Part shown: positions 1 to 11,751 of the stretch, one piece after another
Layout of the letters: each line of letters starts with the position of its first letter
Numbering within the stretch: the first letter of the stretch is position 1
Program-made: the position numbers and the translations under genes
The notes under the pieces: generated by a model
The model's input: only the letters and a program-made list of their open reading frames with translations
Told to the model about the DNA's origin: nothing
Database searches by the model: none
Origin: Syncephalis fuscata
Taxonomy: Eukaryota > Zoopagomycota > Zoopagomycetes > Zoopagales > Piptocephalidaceae
Assembly (NCBI GenBank): GCA_025786725.1
Contig: JAHLTZ010000011.1
Span: 496,001-560,000, forward strand
DNA: 64,000 bases
Direction of reading: 5' to 3'

Positions 1-1214
1 TTATAGAATATAAAAGCGATTTTCTACAAATTTGTCAATATCTTGAATGTTAAAAGTAGTGGCTTTAGAGAAAAAGTCATGCTACTAGTCAAGGATGCAA
101 TGTTATAGTGCCATTTATCTGTAAGCTGGTAACGACATGTTTGAAGTCTAACACTGCCATCAAATCCCGGTTTTACGGCCTTGTCTCAATACAACTCGCC
201 TTGGATTTTTGACAATTTCGGTGTATCACCAGTAGCGAGTCATAGCAATTATAATATAAACAAGTTATTCCTATCAAACTGTTAGTAAACAAACCATTTA
301 TAAACCAGAATTGCCACTGGTTGGCATATCATATATTATTGCTGTAAACTCGAAACAGGCTGCATATGACTGGGGTCGCCTTGCGAATACAGTCTAATGT
401 CCTTGCATTACTTTACGGACAGACAGTCAATAGCATCAATGTTCAGGTTCAATGCTTTATAAAATGCCGTTACACGACAGCTAGTGATTGATAGTAGCAA
501 TTGATTGATAGAAACAAGGCTTGTATCAGTATTTGATAGTGTAGCGCCAAAGTCAAGCTGTTCATTCCTATAGCTAAGCTGCAATGCCAAATTAAAAGCA
601 TGTGCAAGACCAATTAATATACTTTCATGGCTTAGAAAACTAAAGCAAGATTATGCGCAACAATAGACATCTGTAACAAAATAAAAGTTTGATACGTTAA
701 TTTTACTATTATATTGGGTCAAGCGTTGCTTGTAATGCATATAAATAGTGATAATTGATTATTATTTTTAAGAATACAGGAGCAACAGAACAAGACATCC
801 ACCTCCATCGTATGGTGAGCCGTGTAACAACAATACAAGTAGATACGTACAGTCTTGTTACATATGCCACTGGATAAATGATATTGCTGTGCCATTTATG
901 TAAATGCCGAGCAGGTTTAAAACAAAGGCCAGGGATTATATCTGTCACGCCATTGACCTATTTGTATATGGGGCCTCAAACCATCACATGTATGTGTTGT
1001 TATTGGTTTAGATTGCGCATCAGTGGCACAATCTATACAAAATTTGCTAGTATTCCAGCATAGATACAAGCTTAAATAGCCGAGATAATACACACATCAA
1101 ATTAGTAGCATAATTTTTACGCCCTATTTCTACCAAGCACTTACCACTATTTACTTTATACCAGTGACTCTTACTGTCCATTATATTTATTTGTTTTACC
1201 AAATCAATATTATC
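1..1214. other. AT-rich non-coding stretch at left edge
   Basis: I see no convincing gene here. A 60-codon open frame on the minus strand (408-590) and one on the plus strand (878-1063) lack splice context, coding composition or recognisable motifs. The last ~80 bases lie directly upstream of the secreted-peptide start codon at 1215 and probably hold its promoter and 5' leader. Confidence 0.5.
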
Positions 1215-2227
1215 ATGAAGCTCTATAGTATTACCGTCTGTACCATCGCCATGGCGCTTGTGGCCAATATGGTCGTAGTGAATGCTAAGCCAACTCTATC
1301 CCCTAATAGTACGTTGTAGTTACAATAATTTGTTATTTATCTAATTAAATACTGTTTATATTGCTAAACCATGCTATTAGCTCGTAAGTAGCCTTATATA
1401 TAATCAGATATATACTGAATATATACTATGCGACATTTATGTTCAATAACTTGTATTAATAGCTGGTAAGTTGTATTATATATTAATCAATAGTCCGTTA
1501 ATTAAATATCGTGCTTTGCGTGTGCTCAATACCTTGTATTAATAGAATGTAAGTAGTGTTGTGAATCGATTTGTAATAAACTAAACGTATGTTATGTACT
1601 ATGTACCTGATGGCTTTTATTAATAGTTTGTAAGTGGTATTACATATTGATTAGCCATTTACTAAATATATGCCATCCATCATATATGTTCAACAATTTG
1701 TATTAATAGGGGGTAAGTGTTATTGTATATTAACCAATTATACACTAATTATATGCTATGTATTGTGCGTGTTTAATAATTTGTATTAATAGGTCGTAAG
1801 TAACATTGTGGATAATTAACAATATATTAAATATATGCCATTTATTGTGTGTGTATCAAATGAATTGCATTAATAGGAGGTAAGTGACATTTAATATTAG
1901 CAAAATGTATATACTAAACATATGTCCTTCATGGCCTATGTTAATAACCTATATTAACAGTTCGTAAGTAACACGTGCATTAATTAACCTTAAACTAAAC
2001 ATAATTTGTTAAACATGTGCTTGATAACTTGGTATTAATAGAACGTAGGTAACATTGTATATGATTACTTACAAGCTAAACATATGTCATGCATTGTGTG
2101 TGTTTAATAACTTGTATGAATAGGCTGTAAGTAGAATTGTACAATGTTGAATTACACATTGATTACATGATACATATTGTATATATTTATTAACATCTAA
2201 TAACCAGGGGCTCGTCGTGAAGATTAA
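1215..2227 (+). CDS. Small secreted peptide gene built from ten consecutive single-codon (3-nt) exons
   Basis: Exon 1 (1215-1308) encodes a clean signal peptide: Met-Lys, a hydrophobic core to about residue 22 and a likely Asn-Ala/Lys cleavage site at residues 23-25. It ends in phase 1 at a GTACGT donor. Ten 3-base exons follow at 1381, 1463, 1546, 1627, 1710, 1793, 1877, 1961, 2042 and 2124: ctc, ctg, aat, ttt, ggg, gtc, gag, ttc, aac, gct. Each is bounded by an AG acceptor (usually attaatag) and a GTAAGT or GTAGGT donor. The last exon (2208-2227) supplies the final codons and TAA. All eleven introns (72-81 bases) are phase 1. Reading across the junctions gives T-P-E-F-W-G-R-V-Q-R-W, then A-R-R-E-D and stop, for 47 residues in total and a ~23-residue mature, Arg- and Trp-containing peptide. 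There are no in-frame stops. The exon triplets are 50% G+C inside strongly AT-rich introns. I recognise no family and assign no function. Use of every micro-exon is inference until cDNA is seen. Confidence 0.72.
1384..2207 (+). repeat. Tandem array of related ~80-nt introns separated by 3-nt exons
   Basis: Ten successive units of about 82 bases begin with gtaagt (one gtaggt). Most share internal blocks (gtattgtatatta, actaaatatatgcca, gtgtgtgtttaataa) and a tattaatag acceptor. The first intron (1309-1380) and the last are the least similar. Between units only three bases vary completely: all ten triplets differ while both flanking splice signals are kept. This is what one expects if an intron-plus-codon unit was tandemly duplicated and selection maintained splicing. 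Confidence 0.75.
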
Positions 2228-2640
2228 AATTAGGAAAGGTGCTTAATTTGCTTGCTTAATATAATCTCGACATGCATACAACAAAAAGCAAGACCATTTT
2301 GACAACTGCCACCAACCATTTATCTATCAAGTTCTCGTCGATTTCTCGATCTATCCGCTTTCAATCGGTGACACCATTATATTACTGACAAATCTGCATT
2401 TGGCTATATATTCAGCTATGCAAATCGTAGTAATAAATATATTAATTTAATCTGATTATATTTGATCAAATTGCTACGACTATTTTAATGTTCCATTAAC
2501 CTACAGATAACAGCAACACTTTTGTATAATCCAATAAAATTAAATGGCTAATCATAATGCATAAACAACACGCACTTATTTTATACGAAAACATAATAAA
2601 CCAACAGTAGCAATCAATAGGTATGATAAATACCGGTGTA
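2228..2640. other. Convergent intergenic region
   Basis: This AT-rich spacer lies between the 3' ends of the secreted-peptide gene (+) and the ZnT6-like gene (-). It presumably holds both 3' untranslated regions. I see no further gene. Confidence 0.5.
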
Positions 2641-4296
2641 CTATGCAAAGGCTTGTCGCACCACCTGAACAGTCAGATGGTGAACACAACCACCGAGTGA
2701 TCGATGAGCCGACGCAAGAATACCCTGAGGATTTGCATTTGTATCGGCAATGACCATTAGCGTGCCAACTACTCGGCCATAGGCATCGGTCCAAAAGTGC
2801 TCTTCCAAATAGCCAAGTACACCCGGTTGTGATGTCAGCTAATAATTTAATATAACATATCATATATTATAGATTAGCTAGTTATTCTAACCCAACACTA
2901 TATTCCGTTTATCCTACCTCATTCAAAGCTGAATCCACACCTTCAACGTGTGTGGCTGACTGCATTAATAGTTTGCTAATTGCAAAAAAGATGGATTGCA
3001 CAGAGTAGACCATAACAATAGCCACCGACATACATGCCAGCTGGTCTAATAAGGCAGGATATGCACTATGACACGTTCATTAAACAACAGTTACTAACTA
3101 TGCTAATCAACTTACCTAATCGCTACCATAAATCGACTAAACAATACGATGGCACAACAAAATAGATTGGCTTTAGTAAATGAGCTTTTCAATAGGCCGC
3201 CCAATAATGTGTCTTCACCACCAAATCGGCTTCCTGGACCTTGTGGTCTGCCGTTCACTATAATTGATATTAATAACAATAATAGCCTATTAATGCGCCA
3301 TAGACTTACATCGATCAAGCTGAGCATGATGACGGAATACGAGTGATGAAACAGCAGTCACTAGAACAGCACAGATCAATACTAGAAAAGACATAAAGAA
3401 ATCTCTATTATAAAATACATTAATCAACTGTATAAACCTATTCCGTATCACTTACGCATGATTGTGTTCACTATGATGGGTCAGAATAACGTGTTCCATG
3501 CCCTCTTTCGTTACATAAATGCTCATAAACAGCATGTAAATAACATTTGTAAACGAAAATAATATTTCAATTCGCCGTAATCTAAACAATTGATCCACTC
3601 AGTTTAATACAGTCATCTGTTCATTTTATCTTAAATACTTACCCAAATGGATGTTCCAATGTCGGTGTGGTATAATAACTTGAACTACGAATAGTACGAG
3701 AAACCAGTAGATTAAATAGGCCAAAAAGGTCAAAAAACAAGAAATATGCATAAGCTGTCAATGCTAAGTAGTATGTAGATCATACAGTATTGTGCATTTA
3801 TAGACATATATCAGTCAAATTGCTCCCTATTGATTTGCGGATACTTACCAAGACTTTCTGCATGATGGCCATGGAACCATACACCAATGGTTGTGAATAA
3901 CTGAAGTGTTGTCCATAGAAAAAGTACTTGGTGCTCCTTGTAGGCTAGCTGCATAAATTCCAGTTTTGAGGGTGCCCGAATACAAGTAGCCTTCGCGCTT
4001 CGCTTAGACGGATGAGCCATTTTGGTAACAGATCCATGTTCATGGTGATGGTGGTCATGTCCATGACTATGCCCATGACTATGCCCATGACTATGATGGT
4101 CATGGCTATGCTCGTGCTTGTGCGTATTATGCTTATGATCATGGTCATGATGAATATGATTGTGTGGTTGATAGTTGGCCTGGTAAGAAGGAGTGTTACC
4201 GGCTAACAAGTGATTGTCATTTGTAGTGCCAGCAGTAAACGTCTCTTCGACAACGCATACAAACGTGTCTTGTAGAGGTACAGGTGCTGGTCCCAT
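2641..4296 (-). CDS. ZnT6/Zrg17-like cation diffusion facilitator subunit (zinc transport, early secretory pathway)
   Basis: Seven exons (4296-3849, 3763-3643, 3581-3456, 3404-3310, 3257-3116, 3065-2918, 2838-2641) join in frame to 425 residues. The body matches the ZnT6 (SLC30A6)/yeast Zrg17 branch of cation efflux proteins: a TM segment reading S-L-A-L-T-A-Y-A-Y...F-D-L-F-G, further TM helices, and a cytosolic C-terminal domain with E-E-H-F-W and L-T-V-Q-V-V. In the second TM the canonical HxxxD zinc site has Tyr in place of His, as in ZnT6. That branch is thought to act as the non-transporting partner of a ZnT5/Msc2-type protein in ER/Golgi membranes. Residues ~50-90 form an extreme His-rich stretch (mostly H with D, G, S, K, E) ahead of the first TM, longer than I expect for ZnT6 and likely zinc-buffering. 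The first ATG at 4296 follows no in-frame alternative. The frame is intact. Confidence 0.85.
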
Positions 4297-4636
4297 CACT
4301 GATACGATGCCAATAACAACAACAACAACAACTGGATAGAAAGTTGGTAAGTAAAGGAGGTTGGTAGGTTGACGGCCCTGCGTCGCTTATTACTTGATTC
4401 CAACTAACAAAAAATAGAAAGCAAGTGATAAAAAAGAAATGGACTTGGATATGGTAGAAATGAAATGCGAGAAGATAAAAGAACTGACTGAGACACGGAG
4501 AAAAGTCAAGTTAATATAGAAATGGTTTATTATGACAATAATAATAATAATAAACACTATTGAATTAATGTTAATCCAAGTGTTGTTAATGTTATTGATT
4601 TGATTCGTGTATCTTTCTTCTACACTTTATTTGAAT
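4297..4636. other. Divergent promoter region between ZnT6-like and EMC10 genes
   Basis: The two genes are transcribed away from this 340-base spacer. It contains short CAA and AAT runs, and no gene is seen. It probably serves both promoters. Confidence 0.45.
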
Positions 4637-5510
4637 ATGCATCCATCAATACTTATATTGAACTTAGTTCTGGGATTGTTTGTCTCTTTAGTTGTAGGAG
4701 AACATAAACAACAGGTAAGTAATACTTGTATACGCGTCTAGTACTTATATTGTACAGTTTCATATTTGGCGCACTGAAGTAGGCTCTACTGAAAAAGTGT
4801 CTTTGGGAGATGTATTCTACGATGCAGACACGCACAAAGGACAACTGGCTGCAGAGTTGTCTGATTGGCAGCCTACTACGGAAATAGTAACAATGACGAT
4901 AGAAGAACAAGATACTGGTGTTAAGATAACTCGTAATGTAAGTTGTAACTATCAATATATCAATATAAACAAATGGTTAAGCTACTTGTAAATAATAGGT
5001 GCGTATTCCAGCATCGCCACTTCTTTCATTAGGCTTTTCTGATAAAGGTGTGTGTAATAAATTATGATATATTATATTTATATGTATATTAAATCAATTA
5101 CTTATAAATATAGGAACATTTTTTTATTTTGATTTACTATCGAGTGAACACGAAGTACTGCGACCTGGAGAGGATCAAGTAAGATATGACAATATTTGAT
5201 AGATTTACTATTACTAATTCTATTTAAATAGACGGTAATTGTACGTGGTCAATATCCTGTACCAGCATCGCGGTAAGTACTAGTAAACTACTGGTTAAAA
5301 AAAGCGATAGCTTATAATGACTATTATAGACCAAAGCTTAAACAATTAAATCCGACTAAAAAGGCCGAAGAGGAAGAAGAGGACGACCGTAGTTTCTTTG
5401 CCAAGTACTGGCATGTTATTGTTCCAATCTTAGTTCTTTTATTATTGGGTAGTGGTGGTGGCGAGGAACCAGCTCAAGGCGGTGGTGGTAGTGGTGGTGC
5501 TCGTAGTTAA
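4637..5510 (+). CDS. EMC10: ER membrane protein complex subunit 10
   Basis: Six exons (4637-4714, 4758-4937, 4999-5047, 5114-5178, 5232-5272, 5330-5510) give 197 residues. An N-terminal signal peptide (~21 residues) is followed by a luminal beta-sandwich-like domain. Near the C terminus come the P-V-P-A-S-R-P-K stretch, an acidic linker and the family's F-F-A-K-Y-W-H-V-I-V-P TM segment, and the protein ends in a Gly-rich tail (GSGGGEEP...). EMC10 is a subunit of the EMC insertase, which places TM helices of membrane proteins into the ER. Length and architecture match the family. Introns are 42-66 bases, typical of this genome. The frame is intact, and the gene shares an upstream spacer with the divergent ZnT6-like gene. 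Confidence 0.88.
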
Positions 5511-5763
5511 ATAGCCTGAATAGTGTCTAAACAGCTACTTTTAACCATGGTTGTATCTATCAATGAGTATATACTGTTGCTACACAACCATATTGTGTTT
5601 TCTTCCCTTTTATTAAGAGAAAAGATTACGTAATTGTTTATTGTTTTAGCTTAACAGCACTGCTAAAAGGTTACCAAGTAAAGAAAACTTTGTTTATCAT
5701 ACACACACATATATTTTTAAACTGTGTTTATTCCATTAATATTGAATTTATCTTTGTCTACTA

Positions 5764-6932
5764 ATGTTAAGTAATCATTTATACTATTATACTGTTGGTA
5801 ATATGACAAATATAAGTATTGATAATACTGCTACTGCTGCTTCTCTTCTTTCTTTGTCAAAGTCTGATCATCACGCAATGAAGGTCTTGGAAACCGTACC
5901 TTTAACAATCGATGATAGTACCAGTAATATGCATAATAGTGATCTAGATCTAGATTCACAGCATGCCGACGATGACAATGATACACTAAACGGTTCTACT
6001 ATATCACTTGATCCACCGACTAGTTATCAGTCATCTAAAGCATCGGTAAGCTCAATTTAAGTGATCAGCCATTTCTTATAACTATTTGTAATAGCTTTTT
6101 AAAGAAATTAAGCTAGAATTAGAAAACAATAGTAGTAACCGGCCTTGCGCCACATCAGAAATGATTGTCCGTATTACCGACGATGACATAAGAAGTGAAA
6201 ACGATGCTATAAGAGGTATCCAATATTAACTATGGTTAAATAGTACTAATATCCTGTATAGAGCACGTACGTATGGTCAATGAACGAATGGTTCAAATGG
6301 AAGCGGATTTTACAACATGGCAACAAAAGGTAATACTATCAAGCATATTATATTATTATATTATTGATTGATATGTATAACTATTAGTTAGTAAAGCAAC
6401 AGGAAGATGAAATACAGCGACAAACAACCGAGTTACATGAACATACTGCTCAGTTAAATAAACAAGTAATATTTTATAGGGTTATTTAATTCAATCTAAT
6501 ATTTAGATATGTTTATTTTTAGATATTAACATTAACGGATAAACTAGCAGAACGAGAAACAGAAGTAAATCGACTTGTTGGACGATTGACCAACGAACTA
6601 CAGACTGATCGATTTCTAGCCGACTATCTTACCGAGTTGAATCAACGTAAACAAGCAGCAATGGAAGTACAAATGGCCAAGAAACAGAATGAATGGGAGA
6701 GAGAAAAGGCTGGTTTGCTTGAAGTAATGGCCGATCTTGTACATCAACGTATGGATCCATTACAAACACAACTTGAAGAATTAGAACAAGAGAATGAATA
6801 TTTAAGAAAGGTAAGTTAAATACATATCAAATTAGTCGATGCACTTGATAATTAATATTATTATTTATACATTAGAAACTTGCCAATATACTATCCACTC
6901 CCTATCTACTCATAATAATGATATTACTATAA
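5764..6932 (+). CDS. Coiled-coil protein with possible C-terminal membrane anchor
   Basis: Six exons (5764-6045, 6095-6215, 6262-6329, 6388-6465, 6523-6810, 6876-6932) give 297 residues. The first ~95 are Ser/Thr/Asp-rich and probably disordered. Residues ~135-275 are rich in Glu, Gln, Lys and Leu with heptad-like spacing and no Pro, so a long coiled coil is likely. The last exon adds ~18 residues with a short hydrophobic run (Y-L-L-I-I-M-I-L-L) before the stop, which could be a tail anchor but is short. I do not recognise the family. The start at 5764 is the first ATG, and an in-frame ATG at 5803 is an alternative. The distance to the next gene's first possible ATG is ~290 bases. Confidence 0.65.
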
Positions 6933-7224
6933 TTTGTTTAGATTAATTTTTATTACACAGTCCTATGTTGAAATAAATACGTTGTTGTCACGTGACAGAT
7001 GTGTGATTGGGTCACCTGTTACTCTACCATTTGCCAAGATAACTCCGCTCCTATAGAAGCAATTTTATCCATCCACTCAGTTACTGACTTGTTATTGCTC
7101 ATTTGGTTATTTGTTTGCTCATTAGTTGTGGTTTACTTATCTACGTCTGATTATTTAGAGCCTGTATAACCAACCACTGGTACCGTTACTACGGCTATCT
7201 CCATTTCTGTTAATAGAAATCGCT

Positions 7225-10200
7225 ATGGAAAAGAATTGGCGTGAACAAATTGCTCGCATTCTTCGACCTACAGAATTTCTACGACTTATATCCTTTTAGA
7301 CCTATAACCTACAGGTGTCATTTGCGATATCCACCTTAACCTATAGTTATTACTATGTAGAAGTTAAAGTGTTGACAGCGGGTAAATTTCGAGATCGCCG
7401 TGTACTCGCTCTTATCGGTAATACACAATCAGACGTTGAAGAGGGCGGGTAAGTAGAATGTGTTAATGAATAGAAACAAAAACCCTATTACTTACTGTTG
7501 TTGTTGCAATAGACTATTCTTTCTTAAACGTACGGGTGCCACCATTGTTATTAGGGAGAAATTGGCGATTTTTGCTGATTTTAAAGTAACTCGGTGTAAG
7601 TTAATACTCATCCATGAACATTGACACTAAACATGATCCATTTATTTTTTATTTAGTAACTGGCTATTCAGAAGATGTGTCATCCAATGCTTCTGTACCT
7701 ATTGGTGGGTCTGAAGGTAAATTGGCGCTATTTAAATAAATAAATAGATAAACAAACAACTAATACAAAATAGATGTAACACTAAGATATGCCAATGGCA
7801 TCGATACGGTGGAATTTGAAATTACCCGAGGCGATGACATGGAACAAATGTTAATTGAGTTAAAACGACTTATTAATATTGCTCGTAAGTTATTAATTGT
7901 ATTAATGAAGTATATTTACATAATGATACCAAATTAGAGGATCGGGGTCTTGCTTCTAGTGGATCAAGCCATCGATGGATCCATTACTATTCAATACACT
8001 CGGAACTATCTACCATTAATACTATTGAAGGGCCACCCTCACCTGTCAATGTAGATGGTGTGTACCAGGCATTACTGTCAATCGACTATTGTATAGTGTC
8101 TAACTTTAAATAACTATTTAGACGATGGACATAGTATGATATCGGCACCTTATGGTAAATCTATCTATCTACAACATTACTCTATTAGCCACTGATCAAT
8201 TTATACTATTAGGCTTTCGTAAAACACGTAGCAATCCGCTAATGTCTTTCTCTAATGTGGGCGGCCTTTCTGTCAATGAAATAGAACGAGAATCTGGTGG
8301 TATTGCCTCTACTGATCTTCGTGCGGTTAAAGAAGAATGGGTTTCTAAGCAATTGCTCGATCGAGAGGAGGAGTTTACTGAGAGATCTCCTATTCGGTGA
8401 GCTTATTAGTTTATGTACACGTATCATGGCTAATGAATAGTAATCATTAGTGTGTTTACTGGTACATGGAACGTCAATGGTCGTTATACCGATGAATCAC
8501 TAGATAGCTGGTTAAGAATGACTGAACAGTTTGATATTTATGCTATTGGGTAATTACTATGATATCTATTTAAGTAAATAGTAACTGATTAATCAACACT
8601 AAATAATCAGGTTCAAGAATTGGATCTTAGTGCAGAAGCTTATTTAATTGCCGATACAACTCGTGAAGAAATGTGGTGTGGGGCCATTGAAACTACATTG
8701 AATCAATCACCAGATAAATATGTTAAGGTAAAATAGCTGCATTAATATAGTATATTATTATATTGGTATTGATTACTTGTTGTTTATACTAGATTATATC
8801 CAGGCAATTGATTGGTATGCTTATTGTTGTCTACGTCAAATGTTCTATTTCCGATCAAGTTCGTGAAGTAACATCGGCTTCTATTGGATGTGGCTTAATG
8901 GGCATGATGGTACAGTATTACTCGTCATCTAGCGAATAAGCTCTACTAACACTTGCCGATATCTAGGGCAATAAAGGCGCAGTGGCTGTACGCCTACGTA
9001 TTAAAGATTCGTATCTATGCTTTATCAATTCACATTTGGCCGCCGATACTTATCAAGTAGAACGCCGTAAACAAAACTATTGGGAAATTGTTCGACGTGC
9101 ATCATTCCCTAATCTTGCACTTATGTCTGGACTACAAAGAATGTCCAGCTATACATCTTCAAACCTTACCGGCTATCTTCCAGGCAGTTCCCAGCGATAT
9201 TTTGGCGTATTCGATAATGAGTAAGTCGTTATCGTGTTAGTGTCGTTATACTATTTATTAATAGCCTAATGTAGTCATCTTATATGGATGGGCGATCTTA
9301 ATTATCGAGTAGCCATGTCGGGATCAGAAGTAAAGAAACATCTGGGCAGTGGTAACATTGAAATAGCACTAACTTATGATCAGGTAAGTAGATTGATCAT
9401 TATTTATAATCAGCCATCTAATTGATAGTAATAGTTAATAAATGAACGACGATTAAAAAATGTATTTGATGGATTTGATGAAGGCAATATTACATTTATG
9501 CCCACATACAAATATGATGTAGGCACTAATGTATTTGATACTAGGTAAATAGCATGGCTAGTTAATATTAGTAATTAACCAGCTATTAATCGATATTAGC
9601 GAGAAACAACGTACACCTTCTTGGTGTGATCGTATTTTGTGGCGAAGTCGTACAGGAGCAAGTAAATATATTCAACAATTAAGCTACACCAGCCATCCTG
9701 AACTATTAGCAAGTGATCATAAGCCAGTAAGCGCTGATTTTGAGATTCAGGTAAATAGAATGAATATAGAAATTAGTAGATTACTTATAATAATATAACA
9801 ATAATAGGTTAAGACAATACTGCCAGAAAACAAGCCGATGTTCATGGAAGTATTATACGCGAATTGGACAAGTACGAGAATGAATGCATGCCTGATGTTA
9901 GTGTTTCTCGACTACAAATTGATTTTGGCGAGATTAAATATGAACAGCCAGTAACGGAAACCATTGTTATCGAGAATGTCGGTCAGGTAAATAACTATTT
10001 ATTATTAGATAATCGCGTATAAATATTAATAATACTAAAAATAATGCTATAACAAACTATAGGTTACTGCTCAATGCCGATTTATTCCAAAGTTTGAAGA
10101 AGTTAATATTTGTAAACCATGGCTCTGGGTCAATCCACCTACAGCTATGCTTGTACCAGGTAGGTAGATGTAATATCTAATACTGAATTCATAGATACTT

Positions 10201-11398
10201 AGATGCTCATCTTTATGTATTCTACTATGATTATAATAGGCGACAAGGCTATTATTAGTATGACATTACTTGTTGATGCCATGTCAGCGCCACCACTTAA
10301 TGCTGGAGAAGATGCGCTTGAAGATATCCTTATTCTACACCTTGATAATGGTAAAGATTTCTTTGTTTCCGTATCAGCCTCATATGTGCCGACTTGTTTT
10401 GCCACTAGTCTCGACCGTCTTACACGTCTACCACATCCAGTACGTGCGGTACCTGTAGCAGAAGTTGAGCTTTTACTATCAGAGAATCAATTAAGTATGC
10501 CACGTGAATTGTGGCGTATTATTGATTATTTACAAATGCATGGACAAAATATGGTAAGTATTATAATGCTATTCACATATCTATATATCTATACAGTTGT
10601 ATTGACTCGTTTATTCATAGGATGGACTGTTTATGCAAGCAGGCAATCCATATCTTATTGCCTATATACGTGATTGTTTAGATACAGGTGTTGAGTTTGA
10701 GTTTAATACATTACTTGAAGAAAGTGTATGGCCATCGGGTGAGACGCTGCCTCTAAGTGGCGAGGCACTCTCCTCGTCTGAAGTAATGATGGCATCCGTC
10801 TCTAGCGATAACAGTAATGCCAATGGAGATATTACTCGATTGATGCCGGCCCATAGTATTCATGCCATGGCTGAAACACTACTACGCTTTCTAGAAGCGA
10901 TGCCTGAACCAGTCATTCCGTATGATCATTATCAGCGCTGCTTAGACGCCAGCCATTATGATAAAGAGACGGCATTACAGGTAGAGAGCTTATTAATAAT
11001 AATAAGCGATTATTATGTGGCTAATTAATTTGGTATTTTCTATTTTGTAGGCACTCGAAACACTACCACGTATTAATATGAACATGTTTTTATACTTGAC
11101 CGCATTTTTACGCTTAACACTTTCTTGGCTTAGTCCTCAATTATCCAACGAGGAGAAAATGTTACATTTGAACAAATTGGGTAAGTTAGTCGTGATATTA
11201 CGTTAATTAACACTGAAACAATTGTTTTTAACAGCTATGGTATTTTCGGCTGTTCTACTTCGTTCAAAGGGTACAACGCCCGAACGCTTCCAACAAGGCA
11301 TTCTTAATCAAAAACAGCAATTTCTTAAATTCTTTTTGATTGAAGAACAAGAACATATACGCGATGGAGAGATGAGCGATACATCCTCGGCCGTATAG
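7225..11398 (+). CDS. OCRL/INPP5B-like inositol polyphosphate 5-phosphatase with PH, ASH and RhoGAP domains
   Basis: About 21 exons cover the full OCRL architecture. A PH-like region (exons from 7315 to 7884) precedes a linker. The catalytic domain has T-G-T-W-N-V-N-G (8460), N-S-H-L-A-A (9025), W-M-G-D-L-N-Y-R (9285), P-S-W-C-D-R-I-L-W (9620) and S-D-H-K-P-V (9715), the phosphatase catalytic and Mg-binding signatures. An ASH domain (9900-10450) and a RhoGAP-like C-terminal domain (10480-11398, E-A-M-P-E-P-V-I-P near 10910) follow. The family removes the 5-phosphate of PI(4,5)P2 on endosome/Golgi membranes and binds Rab/Rho GTPases; its RhoGAP domain is usually catalytically dead. Two single-base deletions interrupt it, at ~8612 (expected G-F-Q-E-L-D) and ~9823; adding one base at each makes 7315-11398 exactly 976 codons. 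The 5' end is unresolved: from ATG 7225 the frame is open to an in-frame TAG at 7297 and then resumes in the same frame. Confidence 0.85.
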
Positions 11399-11751
11399 CG
11401 CATTGGTTGCAAGTCAATCGATCTATGCTGTACTCTTCTCATTCTCGCTCTCACTCATTCTTTCACACTCTATTCACTTTTCTCTTTCTCATTTAGCCAG
11501 CCATTATCTGTACAGTGTATATTGTTGCAACTGTGCCATTTCATTCAAATATCAAAATAAATCTGTGTGTAAAGCTATTATATCCGAATCAATTTACTGC
11601 CAACTACTGATAGACCGCCTACTATGTGTATGATTGTTAGCGTTTTGTATCTACAAAAGACCTCAATAGCCTTAATGCTGTAGTTGATTAGCTATACATA
11701 CCACAAGTGGACGCCAATACACTAAAGAGGATAACATAACAGCGAGACGAC
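11399..11751. other. Convergent 3' spacer
   Basis: The 3' ends of the OCRL-like gene (+) and NDUFB3 (-) face each other here. A pyrimidine-rich stretch (tctcgctctcactc) lies at ~11,440-11,500. A 76-codon open frame at 11403 has no support. Confidence 0.45.

Noticed and set aside
878-1063. 61-codon frame with C-x-x-C near its start
   Set aside because: No further zinc-binding residues, no splice context, AT-rich non-coding surroundings.
1384-2207. Micro-exon array as a plain minisatellite
   Set aside because: Unit length, splice signals and phase are all kept and only the triplet varies; the flanking exons join in frame with a signal peptide and a stop. A minisatellite inside one large intron remains the main alternative until cDNA is seen.
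1384-2207. CRISPR array
   Set aside because: Regular ~82-base spacing with 3-base variable parts is the reverse of a repeat-spacer layout, and the host is eukaryotic.
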